A DNA stretch of 64,000 nt, from positions 62,001 to 126,000 of the forward strand of contig JAHHRW010000005.1 in NCBI GenBank assembly GCA_020025575.1, written 5' to 3'. The DNA comes from Oscillospiraceae bacterium. GTDB taxonomy: Bacteria > Bacillota > Clostridia > Oscillospirales > Oscillospiraceae. Positions 16,204 through 24,273 of this stretch are shown here, one piece after another. The notes under the pieces are model-generated. The model was not told the origin of the DNA. It searched no databases and saw nothing but the letters and a program-made list of their open reading frames with translations. How positions within the stretch are numbered: the stretch's first letter is position 1; every line of letters begins with the position of its first letter. A program made the translations under genes and the position numbers.

Positions 16204-18186
16204 ATGAAGAAACTCATTGCGCTGCTGCTTGCTGGCGTTATGGTTGTTGGCATGGCTGCCTGTGGCGGCAATACCGACCCCGGAACAACCAACGCTCCCG
16301 CAGCTTCCACACCCGATGCCTCAAATGCTCCCGTTAGCACGGAGAAGCGCGAGAACAAGATTGTTCTGGGCGACCTGACCGAACTGACCGGCGACTTCTC
16401 CGGTGGCCTGATTACCAACGGTGCTTCCGATATGCTGGTTGAAAGACTTGTAAACGACTACGGCACCATGGTGCGTAACCGTGAAGGCGTCTATGTCAAA
16501 AACCCCTCTGTCATGAAGGACTGGAGCCGTACCGACAATGAAGATGGTTCTGCTACTTACACCGTTAGCATCAACGAGGGCCTGAAGTTCAACAACGGCG
16601 ATCCCATCACCGCTGCTGACTACGTCTTCCCCCTGGCACTGAGATGTACTCCTGCTGCTGCTGGCCTGAAGTTCAAGACTGCAACTCAGACCACTCTGGC
16701 CGGCGCTGCTGCATCTTACGCAGGTGAGACTCCTTATGTTTCCGGCCTGCGCCTGATTGATGATTACACCTTCAGCATGACGATCGTTCCTGATTACGCT
16801 CAGTACTACTACGCTGATACCAATGCTGAGGCAAAGCCCTGGAATGCTGAGTTCTGGATCGGCGAAGGTTACGGCGTTGCTGATAACGGCGAAGGCGTCT
16901 GCATCACCAAGGACGGCGAGCCTGTTGTCCTGCAGGCAGCTGATATCGAAAAGCATTTCCGTGAGTCCCTGTCCGCTACCAACGGTTTTGTTTCCGCTGG
17001 CCCTTACCAGATCACCAAGTGGGATGCCGCTACTTCCCAGGTAACTCTGGACATCAACCCCAACTATGCTGGTAACTTTGAAGGCCAGAAGCCTTCCATT
17101 CAGACCATCGTTATCATCCGTGCTGAGGATGCAACCTGGTCCGATAAGCTGAAGACCGGCGGCATGGATATGTACGCTGGCCTGGTCGACGGCGACGATA
17201 TCAACACCCTGATGGATATGATTGAGGGCGGCGCTCCCTTCCAGGCTGTCCAGTATGACCGCGCCGGCTACGGCAAGATTCAGTTCCTGTGCGATGTGGG
17301 CCCCACTCAGTTTGTTGAGGTTCGTCACGCAGTCGCTCAGCTGCTGAACCGTGAAGAGTTCGTTCAGACCTTCTGCCAGGGCTGGGGTAACGTTGTCAAC
17401 GCTCCCTACGCAACTGCTATGCAGATGTACAAGGACTCCAAGGACTTCCTGGCTGATAACCTGAATCCTTACACCTACGACGTGGATGCTGCTAACGCTG
17501 AACTGGATGCCAACGGCTGGAACCTGAATGCCGAGGGCGGTGCTTGGGACGGCAACGGCCTGCGCCACAAGGATGTTACCGATCTGGATGTCAACAAGGA
17601 CGGCTGTGTCGAAGTTGGCGGCAAGACCCTGATGCCTCTGCGTATTCAGTGGTACGGCACTGAAAAGAATGCCGTTACCGACCTGCTTTCCATCATGCTG
17701 GTTGAGTCCGAAGCTGTTAAGAAGTCCGGCATGGAGATTGTTAAGACTACCGGCAACTTTGACGGTGTTCTGAGTGCAATCTACCACGAGGATCCCGATG
17801 GCAACAAGATTCCTGCTGAGTTTGGCATGCTGAACCTGGCTACCAGCTTTACTTCCTCTGTCTATGACAAGGCTTTCAACTGGAGCGACGATCCTGCGTA
17901 CGTCAGCATGGGCCTGAACGAAAACTACCTGTTCGATATGGGTGAGGGCGGTCTGGATGACCTGTCCATGAGAATGGTTTACGATGTTAAGCCCGGCGAC
18001 TATGAAGGTTACCTGGATCTGTGGCAGAAGTACATTGTCCGCTGGAACGAAATGCTTCCCGAAATTCCTCTGTACTCCAACATCTGCGTCTCCGCTGTTC
18101 CCACCTGGGTCGAAGGTTACGAGGAGAACTCTTTCTGGAGCTTTGAGAATGCAATCCTTTACGCTTCCATTCCCAGCGCTCAGTAA
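16204..18186 (+). CDS. oppA: Peptide ABC transporter substrate-binding lipoprotein
   Basis: The 660-residue protein starts MKKLIALLLAGVMVVGMAAC, a signal peptide with lipobox Ala-Ala-Cys, then a Gly/Thr/Pro/Ala linker. The rest is a family 5 solute-binding protein (SBP_bac_5), as in OppA and DppA: VERLVNDY, YTVSINEGLKFNNGDPITAADY, VRHAVAQLLNREEF. It would capture oligopeptides outside the membrane. ATG 16204 is preferred over ATG 16198 because GGAGG then lies eight bases away. Codon use in this and the next genes is strongly C-ending, as in highly expressed genes. It is the first gene of the operon and is followed by a partial terminator. Confidence 0.93.
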   Translation: MKKLIALLLAGVMVVGMAACGGNTDPGTTNAPAASTPDASNAPVSTEKRENKIVLGDLTELTGDFSGGLITNGASDMLVERLVNDYGTMVRNREGVYVKNPSVMKDWSRTDNEDGSATYTVSINEGLKFNNGDPITAADYVFPLALRCTPAAAGLKFKTATQTTLAGAAASYAGETPYVSGLRLIDDYTFSMTIVPDYAQYYYADTNAEAKPWNAEFWIGEGYGVADNGEGVCITKDGEPVVLQAADIEKHFRESLSATNGFVSAGPYQITKWDAATSQVTLDINPNYAGNFEGQKPSIQTIVIIRAEDATWSDKLKTGGMDMYAGLVDGDDINTLMDMIEGGAPFQAVQYDRAGYGKIQFLCDVGPTQFVEVRHAVAQLLNREEFVQTFCQGWGNVVNAPYATAMQMYKDSKDFLADNLNPYTYDVDAANAELDANGWNLNAEGGAWDGNGLRHKDVTDLDVNKDGCVEVGGKTLMPLRIQWYGTEKNAVTDLLSIMLVESEAVKKSGMEIVKTTGNFDGVLSAIYHEDPDGNKIPAEFGMLNLATSFTSSVYDKAFNWSDDPAYVSMGLNENYLFDMGEGGLDDLSMRMVYDVKPGDYEGYLDLWQKYIVRWNEMLPEIPLYSNICVSAVPTWVEGYEENSFWSFENAILYASIPSAQ

Positions 18187-18223
18187 TTTGTCTGACCAGT
18201 TAATCTAATCCCTGTATGACCGG

Positions 18224-18256
18224 ATGGGGACGGGCAAAAAAGTCCGTCCCCATTTT
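18224..18256 (+). terminator. Hairpin between oppA and oppB (partial terminator)
   Basis: A perfect 10-bp stem (18224-18233 with 18244-18253) ends in a short T run. Such hairpins behind binding-protein genes commonly protect the oppA message and reduce read-through into the permease genes. Confidence 0.7.
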
Positions 18257-18394
18257 CGTACCGCAGGTGTTTCCGAGAAAATCGGAGGCAGCTGCGGTAT
18301 GAAAATGGGATCCCATTCGAAAGAGATAACCCCTGCTCCGGTCCAGACTGATTCGGTTTGGGCCGCATTATTCCGAAAATGGATGGTGATTTAT

Positions 18395-19414
18395 TTGTCT
18401 AAATATATCGTAAAACGTATTGCATACATCGTGGTGGTTTTCTTCATCACCTCTTTCCTGATGTATGGCCTGTTCAGTCTGATTCCTTCAGACCCTGCCC
18501 GTGCGCAGATGGAACCCCTAAAGACCACCCTGAAACCTGAAGTCTATCAGCAGAAGTATCTGGAACTTCGGGATCAAATGGGTCTTGATGATTCCGTTCT
18601 GATTCGCTATGCCCGTTGGATCGGTTTTGCACCGGACAAGCAGTCCGGCGAATTCGATGGCGTTCTGCAGGGTAACTTCGGTTATTCCATGATGCGTCAG
18701 AAGGATTGTATTGAGGTTATCAAGGCACCTATGGGCAATACCATTCTCTTCAATGTCTTTGCAACCATTTTAACACTGGCGATTACCATCCCAGTTGGTA
18801 TTTGGTGTGCAGTGCATAAGGGAAGCACCCTGGACCAGGGCGTTCAGGCATTTACAATTCTCGGCTATTCTCTGCCCCAGTATATCATTGCGCTGATTTT
18901 CATCTTTGTGTTTGCTGTTCTTCTGCGCTGGTTCCCTGTTGGCGGTGCAGCAACGCCCGGCAGCATGTACACCGGTATTCGGGAACTGGGTGACCGCCTG
19001 TACTACATGGCTCTGCCCATCATCGTCAGCGTTTTCGGTGCACTGGGTGGAATGAGCCGTTATGTTCGTGCATCCATGATCGATGCGCTGAGCATGGACT
19101 GCATCCGTACTGCCCGTGCAAAGGGCGTGAAAGAGCGTGTTGTCATTTACTCTCATGCATGGCGCAATGCACTGCTGCCTGTCATCACTTCAATCATCGG
19201 TTGGTTCCTGAGCGTGTTCTCCGGTTCTCTGGTTCTTGAGAATGTGTTTGGACTGAACGGTATGGGTGCTCTTTACATCAAGGCTCTGAATGGTAACGAC
19301 GCAGAGCTATGTCTGGCAATTCAGATGTTCTATACAGTAGTTTCTCTGCTCGGTAACCTGGTTACTGACTTGGCATATGGCTTCGTGGATCCCAGAGTCC
19401 GCGTGGATAAATAA
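18395..19414 (+). CDS. oppB: Peptide ABC transporter permease OppB
   Basis: The 339-residue permease has an N-terminal helix (KRIAYIVVVFFITSFLMYGLF), an extracytoplasmic loop with DQMGLDDSVLIRYARWIG, five further helices and the EAA coupling motif ARAKGVKERVVIYSHAWRNA that docks on the ATPases. The start is uncertain: TTG 18395 has GGATGGTGA in front and gives the usual short N-terminus, while ATG 18383 would add four residues. The DNA between oppA and this start is not coding. Together with OppC it forms the channel of the importer. Confidence 0.9.
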   Translation: MSKYIVKRIAYIVVVFFITSFLMYGLFSLIPSDPARAQMEPLKTTLKPEVYQQKYLELRDQMGLDDSVLIRYARWIGFAPDKQSGEFDGVLQGNFGYSMMRQKDCIEVIKAPMGNTILFNVFATILTLAITIPVGIWCAVHKGSTLDQGVQAFTILGYSLPQYIIALIFIFVFAVLLRWFPVGGAATPGSMYTGIRELGDRLYYMALPIIVSVFGALGGMSRYVRASMIDALSMDCIRTARAKGVKERVVIYSHAWRNALLPVITSIIGWFLSVFSGSLVLENVFGLNGMGALYIKALNGNDAELCLAIQMFYTVVSLLGNLVTDLAYGFVDPRVRVDK

Positions 19415-19428
19415 GGAGGTGCCGATAA

Positions 19429-21333
19429 ATGGCTAAAAACAAGAAAACCAGCACCATCGGCGCCGCACTGGGCCGTATGTTTGGCATGAAAAAAGTTGAG
19501 CGCAACTTCATGGAGGAAGAGGCTCTGCAGAGCCCCGGCCGTGTTGCTGCAAGCAATTTCTTCCACCGTCCCACCGCTGTGTTCGGTTTGGTGGTATTCC
19601 TGGCAATTTTTCTTTCCGTTATGATTGGACCGTACTTCATGCCCATTGATCTGGGCCATGCAGACTCCAATCTGGCGAATATTGCTCCCGGCTACAACAT
19701 GATGTCCATTCCCAGCCAGATGCGCAAGGAAGGCATTGCCGATATCACCGCCGGTCAGACCTACGGCATGGGCTTGTCCGAGGCTGGTAAGATCTATACC
19801 TGGGGCTATACCAAAGTTTCCAACACCATTGACCTGAAGAATGTTCCCCAGGAACTGACCACGGGTGAAATTGATGTTGAGCATATGGCTGCCGGTAATG
19901 ACCACGCTGTGGCCATCGATGCAGACAACAATTTCTACTTCTGGGGCAACGATCGTCTGTTCCAGAGCAAGTACGAGCAGAACGCCGATCTGATGCGTGC
20001 GCTGAAGTTGGGCAATCTGGAAGTCAAGCAGTTGGAGGCTGGCAACCAGTTCACCGTTCTGCTGGATACAGACGGCAATGTGTATCTGTGGGGCAATCCC
20101 TCTACCACTGATCTTGACTGCCGTGAATCCGAGCGTGAAGTAGAGGGCATGGATCACAAGCCCCGTAAGTACCAGGGCAACGTTGAAAAGGTCGCAGTTA
20201 CCTCCAATGCATATATTGCACTGCTGAAGGATGGCACTGTAGCATATACCGGATATCAGGGTGATTCTCCTCTGAATTCCAATATGCCCAAAGAGCTGAT
20301 GAATGGATCAATTAAGGTCGTGGATATCGCCGCTTCCTCCCAGGCAGTTGCTGCTGTTGATGAAACCGGTAAGGTATGGATTTGGGGTGTCGCCACTCAT
20401 GGCGAAAAGGTCGTTCCTGAGATGTCCTCCAAGCCTGTGAAGATTTACGGTGGACGTTTCCACTTCACCGCTTTGCTTGAAAATGGCGATGTGATTTCTT
20501 GGGGCGATAACATGTACGGTCAGACCGAAGTTCCTGCCTCCGTCCATAATGCCGAGGTGGTCGATCTGTTCTGCGGCGGTTATCAGAACTATGTTATCAC
20601 CGCCGATGGAGATGTTGACACCTGGGGCCTGAGAGGTTTCCTGTGTGGTACGGACGAGCAGGGCCGTGACCTGCTGGCTCGTATTATTAACGGTGGTAAG
20701 ACCACCATGACCGTCGGTGGTATCGCAGTTGTGATCTCTACCATCATCGGTGTGGTACTGGGCGGTCTGGCTGGTTACTTCGGCGGCAATATTGATATTG
20801 TGCTGAGCCGTGTGGCTGAAGTCCTGGGCGGTATGCCGTTCCTGCCGTTTGCACTGATCCTGTCTTCGATTATTCCAAAGGAAGTTACGGTTACCCAGAG
20901 AACATATATCATCATGTGCGTGCTGGGTGTCTTGAGCTGGGTCGGTACGTTCCGTCTGGTTCGTGCACAGATCTTCAGCCAGAGAGAGCAGGAGTATGTT
21001 ACCGCAGCAAAGGCTCTGGGCGTTTCTGAGGCTACCATCCTGCGTAAGCACATCATCCCCAATGTGATGAGCGTGCTGCTGGTTTCCATCACTCTGGAAT
21101 TTGCAACCTGTATGCTGACCGAGTCCAGCCTGTCTTATCTGGGCTTTGGTATCACCGCGCCCACTCCCACATGGGGCAACATGCTCAATACCTGTAATGA
21201 CTCCATCGTCATTCAGCAGTATTGGTGGCGTTGGGTGTTCCCCGCTGCAATCTTCGGCCTGTGTACCGTCTGCATCAACCTGATGGGCGATGGCCTGCGT
21301 GATGCTCTTGATCCCAAGAGCAATGGTCGTTAA
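19429..21333 (+). CDS. oppC: OppC-type permease carrying a seven-repeat RCC1-like domain
   Basis: The ends of this 634-residue protein are a normal OppC: a first membrane helix at about 47-70, then GTDEQGRDLLARII at 407-420, four or five helices, the EAA loop (AAKALGVSEATILRKHIIPN, 526-545) and a C-terminal LMGDGLRDALDP. Between helix 1 and the GTD motif lies an insert of about 300 residues (roughly 100-402). Its seven repeats each pair a hydrophobic/AG...HAV/FTV strand with a hydrophobic-x-WG turn: YTWG 123-126, FWGN 171-174, YLWGN 219-223, YTG 273-275, IWG 318-320, SWGDN 357-361, TWG 398-400. This is the pattern of an RCC1/BLIP-II-type beta-propeller. It would face the outside, next to the docking site of OppA. 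Usual OppC length is about 300. AAGGAGG precedes the ATG. Confidence 0.9.
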   Translation: MAKNKKTSTIGAALGRMFGMKKVERNFMEEEALQSPGRVAASNFFHRPTAVFGLVVFLAIFLSVMIGPYFMPIDLGHADSNLANIAPGYNMMSIPSQMRKEGIADITAGQTYGMGLSEAGKIYTWGYTKVSNTIDLKNVPQELTTGEIDVEHMAAGNDHAVAIDADNNFYFWGNDRLFQSKYEQNADLMRALKLGNLEVKQLEAGNQFTVLLDTDGNVYLWGNPSTTDLDCRESEREVEGMDHKPRKYQGNVEKVAVTSNAYIALLKDGTVAYTGYQGDSPLNSNMPKELMNGSIKVVDIAASSQAVAAVDETGKVWIWGVATHGEKVVPEMSSKPVKIYGGRFHFTALLENGDVISWGDNMYGQTEVPASVHNAEVVDLFCGGYQNYVITADGDVDTWGLRGFLCGTDEQGRDLLARIINGGKTTMTVGGIAVVISTIIGVVLGGLAGYFGGNIDIVLSRVAEVLGGMPFLPFALILSSIIPKEVTVTQRTYIIMCVLGVLSWVGTFRLVRAQIFSQREQEYVTAAKALGVSEATILRKHIIPNVMSVLLVSITLEFATCMLTESSLSYLGFGITAPTPTWGNMLNTCNDSIVIQQYWWRWVFPAAIFGLCTVCINLMGDGLRDALDPKSNGR

Positions 21334-21345
21334 GGAGGTAGAATA

Positions 21346-22335
21346 ATGGCTTTACTTGAAACAAAAGATTTGCATACTTTCTTTACGACTCGTCGTGGCA
21401 CTGTCAAGGCGGTCAACGGTGTATCCTACTCCATCGAGCCCGGTAAAACACTGGGCATCGTTGGTGAGTCCGGCTCCGGTAAGTCTGTTTCTGCAATGAG
21501 CATTCTGAAGCTGCTGGACGGCAACGGCTACATTGATTCCGGCGAGATTCTCTTCGACGGAAAGGATATGACCAAGATCTCCACCAGCGAGATGAACCAC
21601 ATTCGTGGCAATGATATCTCCGTCATCTTCCAGGAGCCTATGACGGCCCTGAACCCCGTGTTCTCCATCGAGCGTCAGCTTTCTGAGCCCTTCATCATCC
21701 ACCGTGGTATGAAGAAGAAGGAGGCAGCAGCTGCTGCTGTGAAGATGCTGGCAGACGTCAAGATTCCCAACCCAGAGGTTGTGGTCAAGCAGTATCCCCA
21801 CCAGCTCTCCGGCGGTATGCGTCAGCGTGTTATGATTGCCATGGCCCTGGCATGTGAGCCCAAGCTGCTGATTGCAGATGAGCCCACCACCGCACTGGAC
21901 GTTACCATTCAGGCGCAGATTCTGCACCTGATGAACGCCCTGAAGAAGGAGCACGGCACTTCCATTATGTTCATCACCCACGACCTGGGTGTTATCAACC
22001 AGATGGCAGATGATGTGGCTGTTATGTACTGTGGACAGGTTGTAGAGCATGTCCGTGCCGAAGATCTGTTCGGCGGCACAACCAAGTTCCTGCACCCTTA
22101 CACAGAAGGCTTGCTGGCATCTGTGCCCAAGCTTGACACCAAAGCAAAGCGTCTGGACGCAATTCCTGGCGCAGTTCCCCATCCCCTGGACCTGCCCAAG
22201 GGCTGTAAGTTTGGACCCCGCTGCAAATACTGCACAGAAAAGTGCCGGGAGCAGGAACCTGAGCTGGTCAGCGTAGGCGAGGGCCATGAAGTCCGGTGTT
22301 TCTATCCGGAGAAGGAGGCTCGCCATGGCAAATAA
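21346..22335 (+). CDS. oppD: Peptide ABC transporter ATPase OppD
   Basis: The 329-residue ATPase has Walker A GESGSGKS at 40-47, a Q-loop (VIFQEPMTALNPV), signature LSGGMRQR, Walker B LLIADEPTTALD and the H-loop ITHDLG. The C-terminal oligopeptide-transporter region carries a cysteine cluster (CKFGPRCKYCTEKC) that in relatives binds an iron-sulfur cluster. It drives peptide uptake as a heterodimer with OppF. The length is normal, in contrast to OppC and OppF here. AAGGAGG lies 9 bp before ATG 21346; the 3' end overlaps oppF by 11 bp. Confidence 0.95.
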   Translation: MALLETKDLHTFFTTRRGTVKAVNGVSYSIEPGKTLGIVGESGSGKSVSAMSILKLLDGNGYIDSGEILFDGKDMTKISTSEMNHIRGNDISVIFQEPMTALNPVFSIERQLSEPFIIHRGMKKKEAAAAAVKMLADVKIPNPEVVVKQYPHQLSGGMRQRVMIAMALACEPKLLIADEPTTALDVTIQAQILHLMNALKKEHGTSIMFITHDLGVINQMADDVAVMYCGQVVEHVRAEDLFGGTTKFLHPYTEGLLASVPKLDTKAKRLDAIPGAVPHPLDLPKGCKFGPRCKYCTEKCREQEPELVSVGEGHEVRCFYPEKEARHGK

Positions 22336-23872
22336 TGAAAAAAAGCTTTTGCTGCAGATTTCCAATCTGAAACAGTATTTCCCCGTTGGCAAGAAGGGCA
22401 TGTTTGTCAAGGCCAACGACGGTATCAGCATTGATATTTATGAGGGTGAGACGTTTGGTCTGGTCGGTGAGTCCGGCTGCGGCAAGTCCACTCTGGGCCG
22501 TTCCATTCTGCAGCTTTACAAGCAGACTGACGGTCGTACCATGTACTTTGGCCGCTCCATTGATGAAGTGGCACCGAAGTATGTGCAGGAAACCTATCGT
22601 ACGCTGAGCAAGCGCCGTGAGCATATGCACACCACTCGCCAGAAGTTTGAGGCTTATCAGGCCGAGTATGATTCCAAGTCTGAGCAAGAGCAGTACACCA
22701 TGCATGACGAGCTGATGCGCCTGAGAAAGGAAGCAACCGACGCCATGCTGGATGTGACCACTTTGATTGGTGGTTTGATCGTGGCTCCCGATCTGAAGCC
22801 TGTGGAGCAGGTCTGTCTGGAAGAGTACGGCATCTCTAAGGAACTGTGCAGTGCAGAGAGACAGCGTCAGGATATTCAGCTGGATATTGACGATGCAGCA
22901 TATGCTCTGGAAAAGGCAAAGGAAGCCGGGAAGTCCACCGACTCCCTGAAGGCAAAGCTGGACAAGGCCAATGCAAAGATGAAGGCAGTCGAAGATAAGA
23001 TTGTTTCCATCAATGGCCGTATTGATGCTGTCCATGCAAAGATGGACAAGCTGCGTGAGCAGTATTGCAACGAGCCTGGCTACGCTGAGTATGAGACATA
23101 TCGCAGCAGCGGCATTGACCTGGCTCGGTTGACCTATACCGAGATGAGAAATCTGCGCAGCGACCTGCAGCTGATTTTCCAGGATCCCTATTCTTCTTTG
23201 AACTCTCGTATGACTGTCGGTCAGATCATCGGCGAGGGTATGATCGCCCACAAGTATTTCCGCCGCAATGATGACCGCATGAAGGAAGAAATCATCCGCG
23301 TCATGGAAGAGTGCGGCCTTGCACCTTACTTCCTGCACCGGTATCCCCACCAGTTCTCCGGTGGTCAGCGCCAGCGTATCGGCATTGCCCGCAGTCTGGC
23401 TCTGAGACCCAAGTTCGTGGTCTGTGACGAGGCAGTTTCTGCACTGGACGTTTCCATTCAGGCACAGGTCATTAACCTGCTGCAGGATCTGAAGGAAAAG
23501 CAGAATCTGACCTATTTGTTCATTACCCATGACCTGTCTGTTGTAAAGTACATTTCCGACCGTATCGGCGTTATGTATCTGGGCAACATGGTGGAGACTG
23601 CTCCTTCTGATGAGATTTTTGCGCATCCGCTGCATCCTTATACCGAGGCGCTGATGAATGCGATCCCCACCACCGATGTGAAGCTGGCTGATGGCCCTTC
23701 TATTCTGGAAGGCGATATCCCCAGCCCTGTCAATCCGCCCAAGGGCTGTAAGTTCCATACCCGCTGCAAGTACTGCACGGAGGTATGCACCCACGTGGTT
23801 CCCCAGATGGAGGAAGTTCGTCCCAATCACTTTGTTGCTTGCCATCACATTCTTGAGGCCAATAAGGACTAA
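22325..23872 (+). CDS. oppF: OppF-type ATPase with a large coiled-coil insertion
   Basis: This 515-residue ATPase is about 190 residues longer than typical OppF. Walker A (GESGCGKS, 48-55) and the first beta region are normal. The Q-loop IFQDPYSSLNSRM (284-296), signature FSGGQRQR (344-351), Walker B VVCDEAVSALD and a C-terminal cysteine cluster are also intact. Between them, about residues 83-265, sits a charged helical insert with two long predicted coiled-coil stretches (about 84-145 and 173-248) separated by a short segment with Pro and Gly. All catalytic motifs are kept, so the ATPase should work. ATG 22325 has GGAGG upstream and overlaps the end of oppD. Confidence 0.92.
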   Translation: MANNEKKLLLQISNLKQYFPVGKKGMFVKANDGISIDIYEGETFGLVGESGCGKSTLGRSILQLYKQTDGRTMYFGRSIDEVAPKYVQETYRTLSKRREHMHTTRQKFEAYQAEYDSKSEQEQYTMHDELMRLRKEATDAMLDVTTLIGGLIVAPDLKPVEQVCLEEYGISKELCSAERQRQDIQLDIDDAAYALEKAKEAGKSTDSLKAKLDKANAKMKAVEDKIVSINGRIDAVHAKMDKLREQYCNEPGYAEYETYRSSGIDLARLTYTEMRNLRSDLQLIFQDPYSSLNSRMTVGQIIGEGMIAHKYFRRNDDRMKEEIIRVMEECGLAPYFLHRYPHQFSGGQRQRIGIARSLALRPKFVVCDEAVSALDVSIQAQVINLLQDLKEKQNLTYLFITHDLSVVKYISDRIGVMYLGNMVETAPSDEIFAHPLHPYTEALMNAIPTTDVKLADGPSILEGDIPSPVNPPKGCKFHTRCKYCTEVCTHVVPQMEEVRPNHFVACHHILEANKD

Positions 23873-23875
23873 ACC

Positions 23876-24184
23876 ATGTTATTGCAGCGTAAGGTTGATC
23901 GGGCCATGAAATGGTCCAGAGAGCGCCGGATGCGCAGCGACGGACGGGATCCGGAGCAGGAGGCACTGGATGCCGAAGTGGCCAGCCATGGCAAGGGAAA
24001 AGGCAAAGACCTTCCCTCTATGGAAGAACTCCGTGCCGAAGAGCTGAAGTTGCTGCAAGAGCAGCCCATCGAGAAGAAAGATGTGTTTGCCATGATTCTG
24101 TCTGGTTTTGCCACAGTCTTTCCCATCTGTTTAGCTGCAATTGCAGGCATATGTCTGCTGACCTGGCTATTTTTTTTCCGATAA
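23876..24184 (+). CDS. Small membrane-anchored protein at the end of the opp operon
   Basis: The 102-residue protein starts three bases after the oppF stop. Its first 70 residues are highly charged (Arg/Lys at the start, then Glu-rich helix LPSMEELRAEELKLLQEQ), and a single hydrophobic helix (about 75-101) ends the chain. I do not recognise the family. Position and spacing say it is translated with oppF, and the terminator follows only after it. It could be an accessory subunit of the transporter; that is inference from context. No clear ribosome site, consistent with translational coupling. Confidence 0.65.
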   Translation: MLLQRKVDRAMKWSRERRMRSDGRDPEQEALDAEVASHGKGKGKDLPSMEELRAEELKLLQEQPIEKKDVFAMILSGFATVFPICLAAIAGICLLTWLFFFR

Positions 24185-24199
24185 ATTCTGTATAGAGAT

Positions 24200-24244
24200 A
24201 AAACGCTGCCGAATTGGGATGCCAATCCCATGTGGCGGCGTTTT
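24200..24244 (+). terminator. Terminator of the opp operon
   Basis: An AAAACGCTGCC arm pairs with GGCGGCGTTTT across a loop that itself forms a TGGGAT/ATCCCA hairpin. The tail is T-rich. Confidence 0.85.
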
Positions 24245-24273
24245 GTCATTGATGTTTTGCAGGAGGTGGTTTC

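Noticed and set aside
18224..18394. Longer N-terminus for OppB
   Set aside because: The extension would translate a terminator hairpin and gives residues unlike any OppB; starts at 18383-18395 fit the family.
22268..23848. Open frame of more than 500 codons on the minus strand across oppF
   Set aside because: It is a shadow of the plus-strand oppF gene, with low-complexity residue content and no ribosome site; oppF has all ABC motifs.
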